From Pedobacter foliorum (GTDB taxonomy: Bacteria > Bacteroidota > Bacteroidia > Sphingobacteriales > Sphingobacteriaceae), in contig NZ_JABSNU010000004.1 in NCBI RefSeq assembly GCF_013266735.1, positions 186,001 through 250,000 of the forward strand: a stretch of 64,000 bases of DNA. Reading direction: 5' to 3'. Under the pieces are notes generated by a model. That model worked only from the letters and a program-made list of their open reading frames with translations, did no database searches and had not been told where the DNA came from. This document shows, one piece after another, positions 9,190-18,402 of the stretch. A program made the translations under genes and the position numbers. How positions within the stretch are numbered: position 1 is the stretch's first letter; every line of letters begins with the position of its first letter.

Positions 9190-10441
9190 AATTTCTGGAT
9201 TTCTTTATAACATATTCATACATCATTAAGGCACTGCATTCTACAATTAAAGTGTACAATCCGAGCCAATGGTAGCTTCGGCTTTGTATCAGTAAAAAAC
9301 AGGTTATACAGGCGATGATGAAAAGGATTATAGAGATGTTAAAAATAGATCGTGTATTGTTTTTGAGTAGAAGATCAACAACATTAAGAGAATTAAGTGC
9401 TGCCACAGCAGGAACAAATGCCATAATCCTAAGAAAATTGCTGGCCATTTCATTGTGCTCGCCGGATATTAAGTGGATAAAAAAGCCCGGCATTATAAAT
9501 AAGAGGAGTGAGCCGAAAGAAAAGATAATCGCCATCAAACCCTTCATTCGTTTCATGTAGGCTTCCCAAAGTTTCGGGCCTTCCTGATAAAATTGAGCAG
9601 CTTTTGGATAAATCGCATTGGATACAGCTATGATCATGATTCGGGATGACCATATGATCTTATCGCAAAGGGAGTATGCTCCAAGCCAGGTAGGGTTCCC
9701 CCATTTAGCCAGGGCAAATACCATTAATGACTGTTGAAGCTGAACAGATACGCTATTGATTGTTAAATAAAAATTTTCTTTCCCGATTTTTAGCATTTCA
9801 TGCTTTTTGGGAATTAGAAGTCTAAGTTTATAATGGAATACGGCATAGCCAAGAAGTGCAAGATAGGTAAGGCAAGCTGAAGTGCCGATGATCAGATTTA
9901 CCCACTTTGCATCGTCGGGGCCTTTAATTACAATAATAACTAAAGTTATAATTGAAACTTTAGATATGAGGTTGGCTATGTTGTAAAGCTTTAACCGCTC
10001 TACGCCGGTAAAGAAGAACAATGGATTTAGAACTTCTGCTGCAACAAGAGGAATAGCCAGTATAATAAATGTATAGTATTTAATGTTAAGCCATTGCATT
10101 GCGACTACTGTGAGAATAAAAAGTATGAAGATGAGCAACCTCATCCAAAGTGTAACATAAAAAACATTACGAAGCCGAAAAGGATTCTTAATATTTAAGG
10201 CAATGTCTCTTATTCCGGATTGATTGGTACCATAATTGATAGCAATTCCCGCAAGCCCTGAAAATGTATTGGCAAGCATAACAAAACCAAAAGCTTCAAT
10301 CCCAATAATATGTGTAATTATTGGATAAATTAACATGAGCAACAAAGCATTAGAGAGTTGTATGCTGCTTAGGTTAATGAAGTTAGCTAAGATGTTAGTT
10401 TGTTTAAGGCGCTTGTAAGAACCTATAAAGTATTGCTTCAA
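9167..10441 (-). CDS. wzx: Wzx-type lipid-linked oligosaccharide flippase (first copy)
   Basis: This is a 424-residue integral membrane protein with about twelve hydrophobic segments and no signal peptide, matching the polysaccharide biosynthesis (RfbX/Wzx, MATE-like) family in length. The N-terminal region LIYPIITHIIGIEAFGFVML and GINYGTNQSGIRDIA-like second helix pattern are characteristic. It should translocate an undecaprenyl-diphosphate-linked repeat unit across the inner membrane before Wzy polymerisation. It is the first gene of a two-gene minus-strand operon with the GT2 enzyme and diverges from the WcaJ-type initiating transferase. A second, unrelated-looking Wzx is encoded at 27141. 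Confidence 0.88.
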   Translation of the reverse strand: MKQYFIGSYKRLKQTNILANFINLSSIQLSNALLLMLIYPIITHIIGIEAFGFVMLANTFSGLAGIAINYGTNQSGIRDIALNIKNPFRLRNVFYVTLWMRLLIFILFILTVVAMQWLNIKYYTFIILAIPLVAAEVLNPLFFFTGVERLKLYNIANLISKVSIITLVIIVIKGPDDAKWVNLIIGTSACLTYLALLGYAVFHYKLRLLIPKKHEMLKIGKENFYLTINSVSVQLQQSLMVFALAKWGNPTWLGAYSLCDKIIWSSRIMIIAVSNAIYPKAAQFYQEGPKLWEAYMKRMKGLMAIIFSFGSLLLFIMPGFFIHLISGEHNEMASNFLRIMAFVPAVAALNSLNVVDLLLKNNTRSIFNISIILFIIACITCFLLIQSRSYHWLGLYTLIVECSALMMYEYVIKKSRNYAHHKLA

Positions 10442-10489
10442 GTTTATTTAAATAGGTGACGGGCAAATTTAGGATATTATAAGCAATAA

Positions 10490-10561
10490 TTAATCCATAT
10501 ATTTTGGGTAATTAAAACATGCTATTTGTGGATTTAATCCATATTTTTGGCCAAATTAAAT
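10490..10561. promoter_or_regulatory. Divergent promoter region with a 44-bp-period direct repeat
   Basis: Between the flippase gene and the initiating transferase two similar blocks start TTAATCCATAT, at 10490 and 10534. Each continues through TTTTGG into an AATTAAA run, and their starts are 44 bases apart, about four helical turns. The second copy contains TATTTTTG (10542-10549), which fits the Bacteroidota -7 box TAnnTTTG and lies 36 bases before the start at 10586. No well-spaced -33 TTTG was found. A tandem regulator site or duplicated promoter is possible. Confidence 0.45.
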
Positions 10562-10585
10562 TAGAATAGAACAAAACTCAGATAA

Positions 10586-11977
10586 ATGATAGATAAGTAC
10601 GGTACTTATTATAAAGCTATAAGTATATTGTTAGATCTTTTTCTGGTTAATCTGTCGATCTTTATTGGATATTCAATAACACATCTTACTTTAGGTTATT
10701 CCGGTGTTGATCCCAGTCTGCTTCATATTTTACTGATTAACTTCATCTGGTTTAATGTAACTCAGATTACCCGCCTATACAATGACCTTTTTGTTAAGGA
10801 TGCTATCCCAACTATAAGACAGACTTTAGGCTCATTGTTGCTTTTTATTGTCGTTATAGCGGTTTTATTGTTTGCTATTAAGGACTTTAGTATTTCGGGC
10901 AAGCTGATGGGAGTTGCTTTACTGGTGTTTGTTCCTTTGCTTCTATTTGTTAAGATAGGCTTTCTTTTACTTCGTCGTTCACGCAGGACAAAAATGATCA
11001 ACTATAAAAAGGTGGTTATTGTAGGGGCAGGACCTTTGGGTATAGACCTTAGGAAGTATATGGAAAGGAACACGCATTTGGGATATAGGGTTGTTGGTTT
11101 TTTTGATGACAATCCATCACTAAAAAATGGAGACATCAATATTTTGGGGAGTGTTGAGGAGTGTATAGATTACGTACGTGAGAGTAGTATAAGAGAGGTT
11201 TATTGTGCTCTACCGGATCGTGCATTACATAAAATTAATCAATTAATGCGTCAGGCTGATAAGGAAATGATCCGATTTAAATTGGTGCCGGATGTTAAGG
11301 ACTATTTTAAAAAGAATGTCATGGTTCAGCTTTATGGTCATTTGCCGGTTCTTAGTCCACGGACTGAGCCTTTGGAAATTATGATTAATCAAGTGGTAAA
11401 ACGGATTTTTGATATCGTTTTTTCATTGTTGGTAGTCGTTTTTGTGATGAGCTGGCTGGTGCCTTTAATGGCTATTCTGATTAAAATGGAGTCTAAAGGT
11501 CCGATTTTCTTTAAACAGCTAAGGTCGGGGAAACATAATGAGCCTTTTTATTGCTGGAAGTTTAGGAGTATGCGTGTAAATGGCGATTCTGATACCAAAC
11601 AGGCCAGTAAGGAAGATAGTCGGATTACAAAGATTGGTGCTTTTATGCGAAGAAATAGCATTGATGAGATGCCTCAGTTTTTTAATGTATTGATTGGGGA
11701 AATGTCTGTTGTGGGGCCACGACCACATATGTTACAGCATACTGCCGAGTATTCTGCATTGATAGACCAATTTATGGTTCGTCATTTTCTATTGCCTGGA
11801 ATAACCGGATGGGCGCAGGTAAATGGCTTGCGAGGAGAAACCCGAGAAGATGGGTCAATGGAGGAACGGGTAGATGCTGATATCTGGTATTTGGAAAACT
11901 GGTCTTTATTGTTGGATTTAAAGATCACTTTCCTAACTATATGGCAAATACTTATTGGTAATAAGAACGCCTGGTAA
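10586..11977 (+). CDS. Undecaprenyl-phosphate sugar-1-phosphate transferase (WcaJ-type initiating transferase)
   Basis: The 463-residue protein has the two-part layout of polyprenyl glycosylphosphotransferases. Residues 1-130 contain about four membrane segments, and a Rossmann-like CoA-binding-type domain starts at VVIVGAGP (143-150). The catalytic bacterial-transferase domain runs from KRIFDIVFS (272) to the C-terminus. The hallmarks GPIFFKQLRSG, WKFRSM, DEMPQFFNVLIGEMSVVGPRP and LPGITGWAQVNGLRG are all present. It transfers a sugar phosphate, glucose-1-phosphate in the WcaJ subfamily, to undecaprenyl phosphate and so starts a repeat unit at the inner membrane. A second initiating enzyme, WecA-like, lies at 38903. 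Confidence 0.92.
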   Translation: MIDKYGTYYKAISILLDLFLVNLSIFIGYSITHLTLGYSGVDPSLLHILLINFIWFNVTQITRLYNDLFVKDAIPTIRQTLGSLLLFIVVIAVLLFAIKDFSISGKLMGVALLVFVPLLLFVKIGFLLLRRSRRTKMINYKKVVIVGAGPLGIDLRKYMERNTHLGYRVVGFFDDNPSLKNGDINILGSVEECIDYVRESSIREVYCALPDRALHKINQLMRQADKEMIRFKLVPDVKDYFKKNVMVQLYGHLPVLSPRTEPLEIMINQVVKRIFDIVFSLLVVVFVMSWLVPLMAILIKMESKGPIFFKQLRSGKHNEPFYCWKFRSMRVNGDSDTKQASKEDSRITKIGAFMRRNSIDEMPQFFNVLIGEMSVVGPRPHMLQHTAEYSALIDQFMVRHFLLPGITGWAQVNGLRGETREDGSMEERVDADIWYLENWSLLLDLKITFLTIWQILIGNKNAW

Positions 11978-11984
11978 ATCTATT

Positions 11985-12713
11985 TTAAATCAGCTCTTTG
12001 TTTTTAAGTAAACCACTATCCACTAGTCTTGCAAAGTATTTGCTCAAGGGAACTCTATTTAAGGTTTCCAGATGTCTTACATGATGGATGTCTGTGCCGA
12101 TAAAATCAATCATATCTTTTTCAATTAACTTTTCTGCTATTGATTTTATGTGTTTGCCGTAGTGTTCAGTTAACGATAGGGCATTGACTTGAAGTTCAAC
12201 ACCCATTTCTTTAATTCGTTTGTAATAGTCGAATTGTTTGTGGAAGAATAAATATCTTTCAGGGTGGGCTAAGACCACTTGATAGCCTTTGATGCCAAGG
12301 TCAAATATTACCTCTTCTAAGTCATGTGGTCTTGAGATCTGACTAAATTCTACCAGAAGCCTGTTGCCTTTTAAAGGCATCAGATTTCCTTCACTAAGCT
12401 GATTTTGAAACTGTTCATCAAGGTAATATTCAGAAGATAGATTTAAGGTTATGCCTTCAGGTAATTTTCCAGTTAACTGTGAGTGCCCATTTTTCAGAGT
12501 TTCGGTCGTGTTTGGATGAATGTCCTGTAAAGTGTGCGGTGTAGTGATCAGATGATGAAAACCTAATTCTTTTAGTCCTGAAATTAATTCAATGCTATCT
12601 TGAATATCTTTAGCTCCATCATCTACACCTGGAACTAGGTGAGAATGCATATCAACGCCTATTGGGGTGAAATCGCTATAATTAGACTTTTTGGAACGGT
12701 TGAAGAAAAACAT
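11985..12713 (-). CDS. CpsB/YwqE-type tyrosine-protein phosphatase (PHP fold)
   Basis: This 242-residue protein belongs to the metal-dependent PHP family. DMHSHLVPGVDDGA (21-34) supplies the first metal ligands, TTPH the next, VVLAHPERY the middle histidine and IGTDIHHVRHL the C-terminal ligand set. The family dephosphorylates the tyrosine-rich tail of Wzc-type kinases and so controls polymer length and export. That fits its place next to wza-wzc, although it is on the opposite strand and diverges from them. It converges with the initiating-transferase gene with a spacer of only 7 bases. The short N-terminal extension (MFFFNRSKKSNY) is not a clear signal peptide, so a cytoplasmic location is expected. 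Confidence 0.9.
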   Translation of the reverse strand: MFFFNRSKKSNYSDFTPIGVDMHSHLVPGVDDGAKDIQDSIELISGLKELGFHHLITTPHTLQDIHPNTTETLKNGHSQLTGKLPEGITLNLSSEYYLDEQFQNQLSEGNLMPLKGNRLLVEFSQISRPHDLEEVIFDLGIKGYQVVLAHPERYLFFHKQFDYYKRIKEMGVELQVNALSLTEHYGKHIKSIAEKLIEKDMIDFIGTDIHHVRHLETLNRVPLSKYFARLVDSGLLKNKELI

Positions 12714-12753
12714 CAGATTTTTATATTGATTAATAACTAATACGAAGCTAAGT

Positions 12754-12848
12754 ATAAAATTTAAAATTTTATGGTATGAAATTTGTGAATGGCGCAGTGA
12801 ATTGATGATATTTTATCATTCAGAAGTAAACCTTAAGTATTACATTTG
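12754..12848. promoter_or_regulatory. Palindrome and candidate promoter between cpsB-like gene and wza
   Basis: The 165-base divergent gap holds an A/T-only 19-base palindrome, ATAAAATTTAAAATTTTAT at 12754-12772, a possible operator. TACATTTG at 12841-12848 matches the Bacteroidota -7 consensus TAnnTTTG and lies 30 bases before the wza start. A good -33 TTTG at the usual distance is not visible, so the promoter call is tentative. Confidence 0.45.
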
Positions 12849-12878
12849 AAAAGTTTAATAATTGTGCTATAAAAGCCT

Positions 12879-13655
12879 ATGAGAAAATTCTTTTACTTGA
12901 TTGTCGCCGTACTCTTTATGAGTTCTTGTGGCGTTAAATATAAATCTGTACCCTATTTTACGGACTTACCGGCAGATAGTTTAATCAGAGAACAAATAAA
13001 AAATCAAACTGTTTTAAAGATTCAAAAAGATGATATTCTTGCTATTACAGTATCTAGCTTGAATCTGGATGCCTCGGCTATATTTAATATGGGGACTACA
13101 AGTTCAATTCAAGGGAATTCATCTGGTGCGAGCAATCCAATGACTACTTCGAATGGTTTTGTCGTAAATCAGAATGGGGAAATTCAATTGCCATTAATAG
13201 GGGCAGTTAAGGTCGAAGGATTAAGTACGAATCAAGCGAGAGAATTTATTCAAAAAGAATTAATTAAATACCTTAAGGAACCTGTTGTAAGTTTGCGATT
13301 AATTAATTTTAAAGTATCTGTTTTAGGGGATGTTGTGCATCCTGGGACTTATCCTGTGCAGAATGAAAGAGTGACTGTAGTTGAAGCATTGAGTATGGCT
13401 GGTGATCTTTCCATTACAGCAGTTAGAAAAAATGTATTGTTAATAAGGGAAAATGAAGGTAAAAGACAATATATTCGATTAAATATGCAAAGTAAAGATT
13501 TGTTTAACTCTGAATATTTTTACCTTCAAAACAATGATGTTTTGTATATACAACCAGGAAATGCTAAGTATGCAAGTGTAGACGCTAGTTATCGGAATGT
13601 TAGTATTATATTTTCAGCATTATCCGTAATTGCCTTAATCATTTCCCGTTTCTAA
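12879..13655 (+). CDS. wza: Wza-type polysaccharide export lipoprotein
   Basis: The protein has 258 residues. Its N-terminus is a lipoprotein signal ending FMSSC, with Cys17 as the lipidated residue. A polysaccharide export domain (about 45-135, including the DDILAITVSSLNLDAS segment) is followed by an SLBB domain (FKVSVLGDVVHPGTYPVQNERVT region). A C-terminal hydrophobic helix (SIIFSALSVIALIISRF) would cross or sit in the outer membrane, as in Wza octamers. It is shorter than E. coli Wza (379 residues), which is common in Bacteroidota. It lies 12 bases upstream of the Wzc-like gene, and together they form the export channel and chain-length control for the capsule or EPS. Confidence 0.92.
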   Translation: MRKFFYLIVAVLFMSSCGVKYKSVPYFTDLPADSLIREQIKNQTVLKIQKDDILAITVSSLNLDASAIFNMGTTSSIQGNSSGASNPMTTSNGFVVNQNGEIQLPLIGAVKVEGLSTNQAREFIQKELIKYLKEPVVSLRLINFKVSVLGDVVHPGTYPVQNERVTVVEALSMAGDLSITAVRKNVLLIRENEGKRQYIRLNMQSKDLFNSEYFYLQNNDVLYIQPGNAKYASVDASYRNVSIIFSALSVIALIISRF

Positions 13656-13667
13656 CTTGTTTTAATA

Positions 13668-16055
13668 ATGATCAATAACGAAGAGAATACTTCCTTTACA
13701 AGAGATGAGGAAGATAATAAACCTATAAATATCCGAGAATTAATTTCGAAATACCTTTTTCATTGGCCAATCTTTTTTGTTGGCATCACGGTGTGCTTGA
13801 TTGGTGCCTTTTTCTATTTGAGATATACAGAAGAGGTATATATGGTCAACAGTACTTTGTTGATTAAGGATGAGAAGAAAGGTGGAGCAGCAGGAGGGTC
13901 AGACATTCTGGCTGATCTGGATGTATTTGGAAGCAGTAAGTTAGTTGATAATGAAATTGAGGTTTTAAGATCTAAGACTTTAATGCAAAAAGTGGTGGAT
14001 CGCTTAAATTTGATGATTAGCTATAATGTAGAAGGTAGGGTAATCAGTCAAGATATTTATTTGGGTAAACCTGTTAATATTAATGTTATCCAGATGGATA
14101 ATGCTCTTTATGGGAAGTCCTTCGTCTTGAGTTTTCCATCTAAAAACACCTATTTATTAGAGGATTTAGAGGGAATAAAGAAAATTAGTGGAGCTTTGAA
14201 TCAGTTACAACGGAATGAATTTGGAGTATATAAAGTTGATAAGACAGCTAATTTTGATAAATGGGCTAGTAAAAAATTAAATGTTACGATAAGTGATCCA
14301 CAGAATATAGTTGATAAATGTTTGGGGAATTTGGGTATTGGTTTGTCTAGTAAGCAGTCTACAGTTCTAAATCTGAGTTTTCAAACTACAGTAATTCAAC
14401 GTGGAAAAGATATCTTAAATACCTTAATACAAGTTTATAATGAAGCAAGTCTATCAGATAAAAATAGGACTACACAAAGTACTATTGATTTCATAGATGA
14501 ACGTTTAAAACTAATAAGTGGGGAATTGACTGAAGTTGAGTCGGATGTAGAAGGATTTAAAAGCAGTCGTGGATTGACCGATATTAGTAGTGACGCGGCC
14601 CTTTTTCTGGAAAATGTAAAAGCGAATGACGCTAAATTAAATGAGGTGAACTTACAGATTAGCGTAATCAACGATATTCAACATTATGTAAAGTCAAATT
14701 CTTCAGAGGAGAAATTACCAAGTACTTTAGGTATTAATGATCCTGTTTTGTTGGGACAGATTACTCAATTGGGTGACTTGCAACTAAAGAGAGATCAATT
14801 ATTGTCTACAACACAATCAAGTAATCCGTTAGTTGAGTCTTTAACTAAACAAATTGAGACGACTCGACTTGGAATAAAAACAAATATTGAGAATATTGCA
14901 TCTTCATTAAACAATACCAAGAAAGAACTGGAAGGAAATAATAGCGGATACCAAAGTTCGATAAAGAAAATTCCAGGACAAGAGCGTCAACTTATAAGTA
15001 TAAAGAGGCAGCAGAGCATAAAGGAAAGCCTTTATCTGTACCTTTTGCAGAAAAAAGAGGAAGCTGCGTTATCCTATGCGTCAACTGTTGCCGATAGTAG
15101 GGTGTTAGATTTGGCCTATTCTTCAAAAGCACCGATTAAACCAAAGAAACAGGTAACTTATCTTATTGCTCTTTTATTTGGGATTTTAGTGCCTGTTGGT
15201 TATATACATGGAAAAGAATTGATGAATAATAAAATAGAAAGTTCATCAGATATTGCTAAATTAACTTTAACACCAATTTTAGGCGAAATTTTCTTTGATC
15301 AAGGATCAGAACCAATTGTTGTTAATGCTAACAGTCGTAAGGCAATTGCAGAACAATTTCGTTCGATTAGAACAAATATGCAGTTTTTGCACGGAAAGCA
15401 AGTTCCAGGGCAAGGTAAAGTTACCCTGCTGACTTCAAGTATGTCAGGAGAGGGGAAAAGTTTTGTAGCAAGCAATATTGCAACTGCTTTAGCCATTAGC
15501 GGGAGGAAAACTATTTTATTGGAGTTAGATTTGCGTAAACCAAAGGTTAGTAAGTATTTAGATTTAACAAATAAAGTTGGACTGAGCAATTATTTGATAG
15601 GAAAGGCTGAGATAAAAGATATTATACAGCCGTCAGGAATAAATCCTAATCTTTTTGTAATTGGATCAGGGCCAATTCCCCCTAATCCATCAGAATTATT
15701 AATTCAAGACGAAATAGAGTCATTAGTTGAATATTTAAAAATGAACTTTGACGAAGTTTTTATAGACACCCCTCCAATTGGGATTGTCACAGATGCTCAG
15801 ATTCTCGCTCGTTTAGCTGATGCAACTCTTTATTTAGTTCGACAAAATATAACATTAAGAGATCAAGTCAAAAGTATGGATGAATTATATAGGAATAAGA
15901 AATTTCCTAAACTTAATGTTATTCTAAATGGTATTAAATTAGGCGGAAGCCATGGTTATGGTTACGGTTATGGTTATGGATACTACTCCGATGATAGCGA
16001 AGACCAAAAAACTAGCCTAAAGGTAATTTTCAAAGATTTTTTTAAACGCTTTTAA
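13668..16055 (+). CDS. wzc: Wzc-type polysaccharide co-polymerase and tyrosine autokinase
   Basis: This 795-residue protein has an N-terminal Wzz domain with a first membrane helix around 30-50, a long periplasmic coiled-coil region (about 260-440), a GNVR-type segment and a second membrane helix near 497-515. The C-terminal BY-kinase domain has Walker A SGEGKS (593-598), Walker A' LELDLRKP (Asp621) and Walker B FIDTPP (Asp700). The tail holds the phosphorylation cluster, with tyrosines at 764, 766, 768, 770, 772 and 773 in a Gly-Tyr repeat. It controls chain length and export together with Wza; the nearby PHP phosphatase would reverse tail phosphorylation. It is a single-chain kinase, unlike the split CapA/CapB form. 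Confidence 0.95.
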   Translation: MINNEENTSFTRDEEDNKPINIRELISKYLFHWPIFFVGITVCLIGAFFYLRYTEEVYMVNSTLLIKDEKKGGAAGGSDILADLDVFGSSKLVDNEIEVLRSKTLMQKVVDRLNLMISYNVEGRVISQDIYLGKPVNINVIQMDNALYGKSFVLSFPSKNTYLLEDLEGIKKISGALNQLQRNEFGVYKVDKTANFDKWASKKLNVTISDPQNIVDKCLGNLGIGLSSKQSTVLNLSFQTTVIQRGKDILNTLIQVYNEASLSDKNRTTQSTIDFIDERLKLISGELTEVESDVEGFKSSRGLTDISSDAALFLENVKANDAKLNEVNLQISVINDIQHYVKSNSSEEKLPSTLGINDPVLLGQITQLGDLQLKRDQLLSTTQSSNPLVESLTKQIETTRLGIKTNIENIASSLNNTKKELEGNNSGYQSSIKKIPGQERQLISIKRQQSIKESLYLYLLQKKEEAALSYASTVADSRVLDLAYSSKAPIKPKKQVTYLIALLFGILVPVGYIHGKELMNNKIESSSDIAKLTLTPILGEIFFDQGSEPIVVNANSRKAIAEQFRSIRTNMQFLHGKQVPGQGKVTLLTSSMSGEGKSFVASNIATALAISGRKTILLELDLRKPKVSKYLDLTNKVGLSNYLIGKAEIKDIIQPSGINPNLFVIGSGPIPPNPSELLIQDEIESLVEYLKMNFDEVFIDTPPIGIVTDAQILARLADATLYLVRQNITLRDQVKSMDELYRNKKFPKLNVILNGIKLGGSHGYGYGYGYGYYSDDSEDQKTSLKVIFKDFFKRF

Positions 16056-16068
16056 TTTTAAACGCTAG

Positions 16069-17364
16069 ATGAAAGTTAATATTTCAGAAATAAAGATAGC
16101 CATTATTGGATTAGGATATGTAGGACTTCCTTTAGCTATCGAATTTGGTAAAAAATATGATGTATTGGGATTTGACATAAACTCAGATCGGGTTGATGAA
16201 CTAAGCAGAGGAGAAGATAGAACTCTTGAGGCAGATCTTGATGGTTTAAATTTCGTAATTTCATCAAAAAAAACAAATAGCATTGGATTACATTTCTCTT
16301 CAGATAAGGAAGCACTTAATTCTTATAATGTATTTATTGTAACGGTGCCGACTCCAATAAATCAATTCAAATCGCCTGATTTGACACCTCTTCTGAAAGC
16401 TTCAGAAATGTTAGGGAAGGTTCTAAAAGAGGGTGATATAGTTATTTACGAATCAACAGTTTATCCAGGGTGTACAGAAGAAGATTGTGTTCCAATTTTA
16501 GAGAAATTTAGTGGATTAAAATTTAATCAAGACTTTTATTGCGGTTATTCGCCAGAAAGGATTAATCCAGGAGATAAGATCAATACACTTACTAAAATTA
16601 AAAAGGTAACCTCTGGCTCAACTCCGGAAATTGCAACAATTGTTGATGATCTATACGCTTCAATTATAACTGCAGGTACACATAAGGCGCCTAGTTTGAA
16701 AGTGGCAGAGGCTTCAAAAGCAATAGAAAATGCTCAGAGAGATGTTAATATTTCTTTTGTAAATGAGTTAGCGTTGATATTTGATAGGATAGGCATAGAT
16801 ACAACAGATGTGATAGAAGCTGCCGGTACTAAGTGGAATTTCCTAAAGTATAAGCCTGGATTGGTAGGCGGACATTGTATAGGTGTGGATCCCTACTATT
16901 TGGCTCATAAAGCCGAATCTTTAGGATATCACCCGCAAGTGATTCTATCGGGACGTCGCGTAAATGATAATATGGGCATGTTTGTCGCTAATAAGGTTAT
17001 CAAATTAATGATTAATAAAGGTCATGTTATTAAAGGATCTAAAGCACTAATTTTAGGTTTTACCTTTAAGGAAAATTGTCCTGATATAAGGAATACACGT
17101 GTTATTGATATCTATAATGAATTAACTCAGTTTGGGTTAGAAGTTGATATCTATGATCCGTGGGCAAATGCACATGATGTTAAAGAGGAGTATGGGGTAG
17201 ATGTAATAGAGAAATTAAATGGAGACTTATACAAATCTATTATTGTAGCTGTGGCACATGATGAGTTTTTGAATATTAACTACAGGGAATATAAGGAAGC
17301 TGGATCAGTAATTTTTGATACTAAATCTTTTGTTAACAGAGATTTAGTTGATGGTAGATTGTAA
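16069..17364 (+). CDS. UDP-N-acetylhexosamine 6-dehydrogenase (TviB/WbpO-like)
   Basis: The protein has 431 residues and three UDP-sugar dehydrogenase domains. [10 protein letters not shown] (14-23) binds [18 protein letters not shown] marks the middle domain, and [14 protein letters not shown] contains the catalytic Cys270. The [10 protein letters not shown] form is typical of the TviB/WbpO group, which oxidises UDP-GlcNAc or UDP-GalNAc to the uronic acid, rather than of UDP-glucose dehydrogenase. With WecB at 34097 it could also give UDP-ManNAcA (WecC role). It starts the long central operon 13 bases after wzc. The AsnB-like gene downstream suggests that the uronic acid may be amidated in the polymer. 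Confidence 0.88.
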   Translation: MKVNISEIKIAIIGLGYVGLPLAIEFGKKYDVLGFDINSDRVDELSRGEDRTLEADLDGLNFVISSKKTNSIGLHFSSDKEALNSYNVFIVTVPTPINQFKSPDLTPLLKASEMLGKVLKEGDIVIYESTVYPGCTEEDCVPILEKFSGLKFNQDFYCGYSPERINPGDKINTLTKIKKVTSGSTPEIATIVDDLYASIITAGTHKAPSLKVAEASKAIENAQRDVNISFVNELALIFDRIGIDTTDVIEAAGTKWNFLKYKPGLVGGHCIGVDPYYLAHKAESLGYHPQVILSGRRVNDNMGMFVANKVIKLMINKGHVIKGSKALILGFTFKENCPDIRNTRVIDIYNELTQFGLEVDIYDPWANAHDVKEEYGVDVIEKLNGDLYKSIIVAVAHDEFLNINYREYKEAGSVIFDTKSFVNRDLVDGRL

Positions 17365-17385
17365 AAATAAACGATATATAAAACT

Positions 17386-18402
17386 ATGTTAGATCTAAAT
17401 AATAAGTCACTTTTAATTACCGGAGGTACAGGTTCCTTAGGTAAGGCTTTAACTTCTCATATTTTAAAGAATAGTCCTGGAATAAAACGATTGATTATTT
17501 TTTCAAGAGACGAGCAGAAACAATTTCAAATGGCACAGGACTATCCTGCACAGCAATATCCGCAATTGAGATTTTTTATCGGAGATGTAAGAGATAAAGA
17601 GAGATTAATAAGAGCCATGCAAGGTGTTGACTATGTTATACATGCTGCAGCGATGAAACATGTTCCAATTGCAGAATATAATCCAGATGAATGCATTAAA
17701 ACAAATATAGGTGGCGCACAAAATGTAGTTGATGCTTGTTTCGCTACTAAGGTAGAGCGCGTAGTGGCACTTTCTACTGATAAAGCATGCGCACCAATTA
17801 ATTTATACGGAGCAACAAAACTAACCTCTGATAAGCTTTTTGTGGCTGCAAATAATATTAAGGGAGATAATCCAATCAGATTTTCTGTTGTGAGATATGG
17901 AAATGTTATGGGTTCAAATGGATCTGTTATACCATTTTTTATAAATAAGAAAAAGGAGGGAAGATTACCTATAACTGACCCTAAAATGACCAGGTTTAAC
18001 ATTTCCCTTCAAGGAGGTGTAGATATGGTAATGCATGCATTAGAGCAAGCATGGGGCGGAGAGATTTTTATACCTAAAATACCATCATATAATATTACAG
18101 ATGTTGCTACAGCAATAGGTCCTAATTGCGAGCAAATAGTTGTTGGAATCAGACCTGGTGAAAAGGTTCATGAAGAGATGATCACTCCATCTGACTCATT
18201 TTATACCTATGATTTAGGAAAATATTTTACAATATTGCCAGCAACACATAAGTGGAGTTTGGTTGAATTTAAAGAACAATTTAATGCAAGCCTAGTTGAA
18301 CCAGGATTTGCATACAACTCTGGTGATAACACAGAGTGGGAAACAGTTGAAAGCTTAAGGGCTTTAATTAAAGAACATGTAGATTCAACTTTTGAAAACT
18401 AA
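17386..18402 (+). CDS. pseB: UDP-N-acetylglucosamine 4,6-dehydratase (inverting)
   Basis: The 338-residue length and motifs fit PseB/FlaA1, the first enzyme of pseudaminic acid synthesis, which converts UDP-GlcNAc to UDP-2-acetamido-2,6-dideoxy-L-arabino-hexos-4-ulose. GGTGSLG (13-19) binds NADP. The active site has STDK (130-133) and Tyr141-x3-Lys145 in PINLYGATKL, exactly the PseB signature, and DVRDKERL and HVPIAEYNPDECI are also conserved. It is the short soluble form, unlike the membrane-bound dehydratase at 40500. Its stop codon region abuts the pseC start (one-base overlap at 18402), indicating coupled translation. Confidence 0.94.
   Translation: MLDLNNKSLLITGGTGSLGKALTSHILKNSPGIKRLIIFSRDEQKQFQMAQDYPAQQYPQLRFFIGDVRDKERLIRAMQGVDYVIHAAAMKHVPIAEYNPDECIKTNIGGAQNVVDACFATKVERVVALSTDKACAPINLYGATKLTSDKLFVAANNIKGDNPIRFSVVRYGNVMGSNGSVIPFFINKKKEGRLPITDPKMTRFNISLQGGVDMVMHALEQAWGGEIFIPKIPSYNITDVATAIGPNCEQIVVGIRPGEKVHEEMITPSDSFYTYDLGKYFTILPATHKWSLVEFKEQFNASLVEPGFAYNSGDNTEWETVESLRALIKEHVDSTFEN

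Noticed and set aside
17631..18002. 123-residue minus-strand frame inside pseB
   Set aside because: It is a shadow of the PseB active-site region; the plus-strand frame carries STDK and Tyr-x3-Lys.
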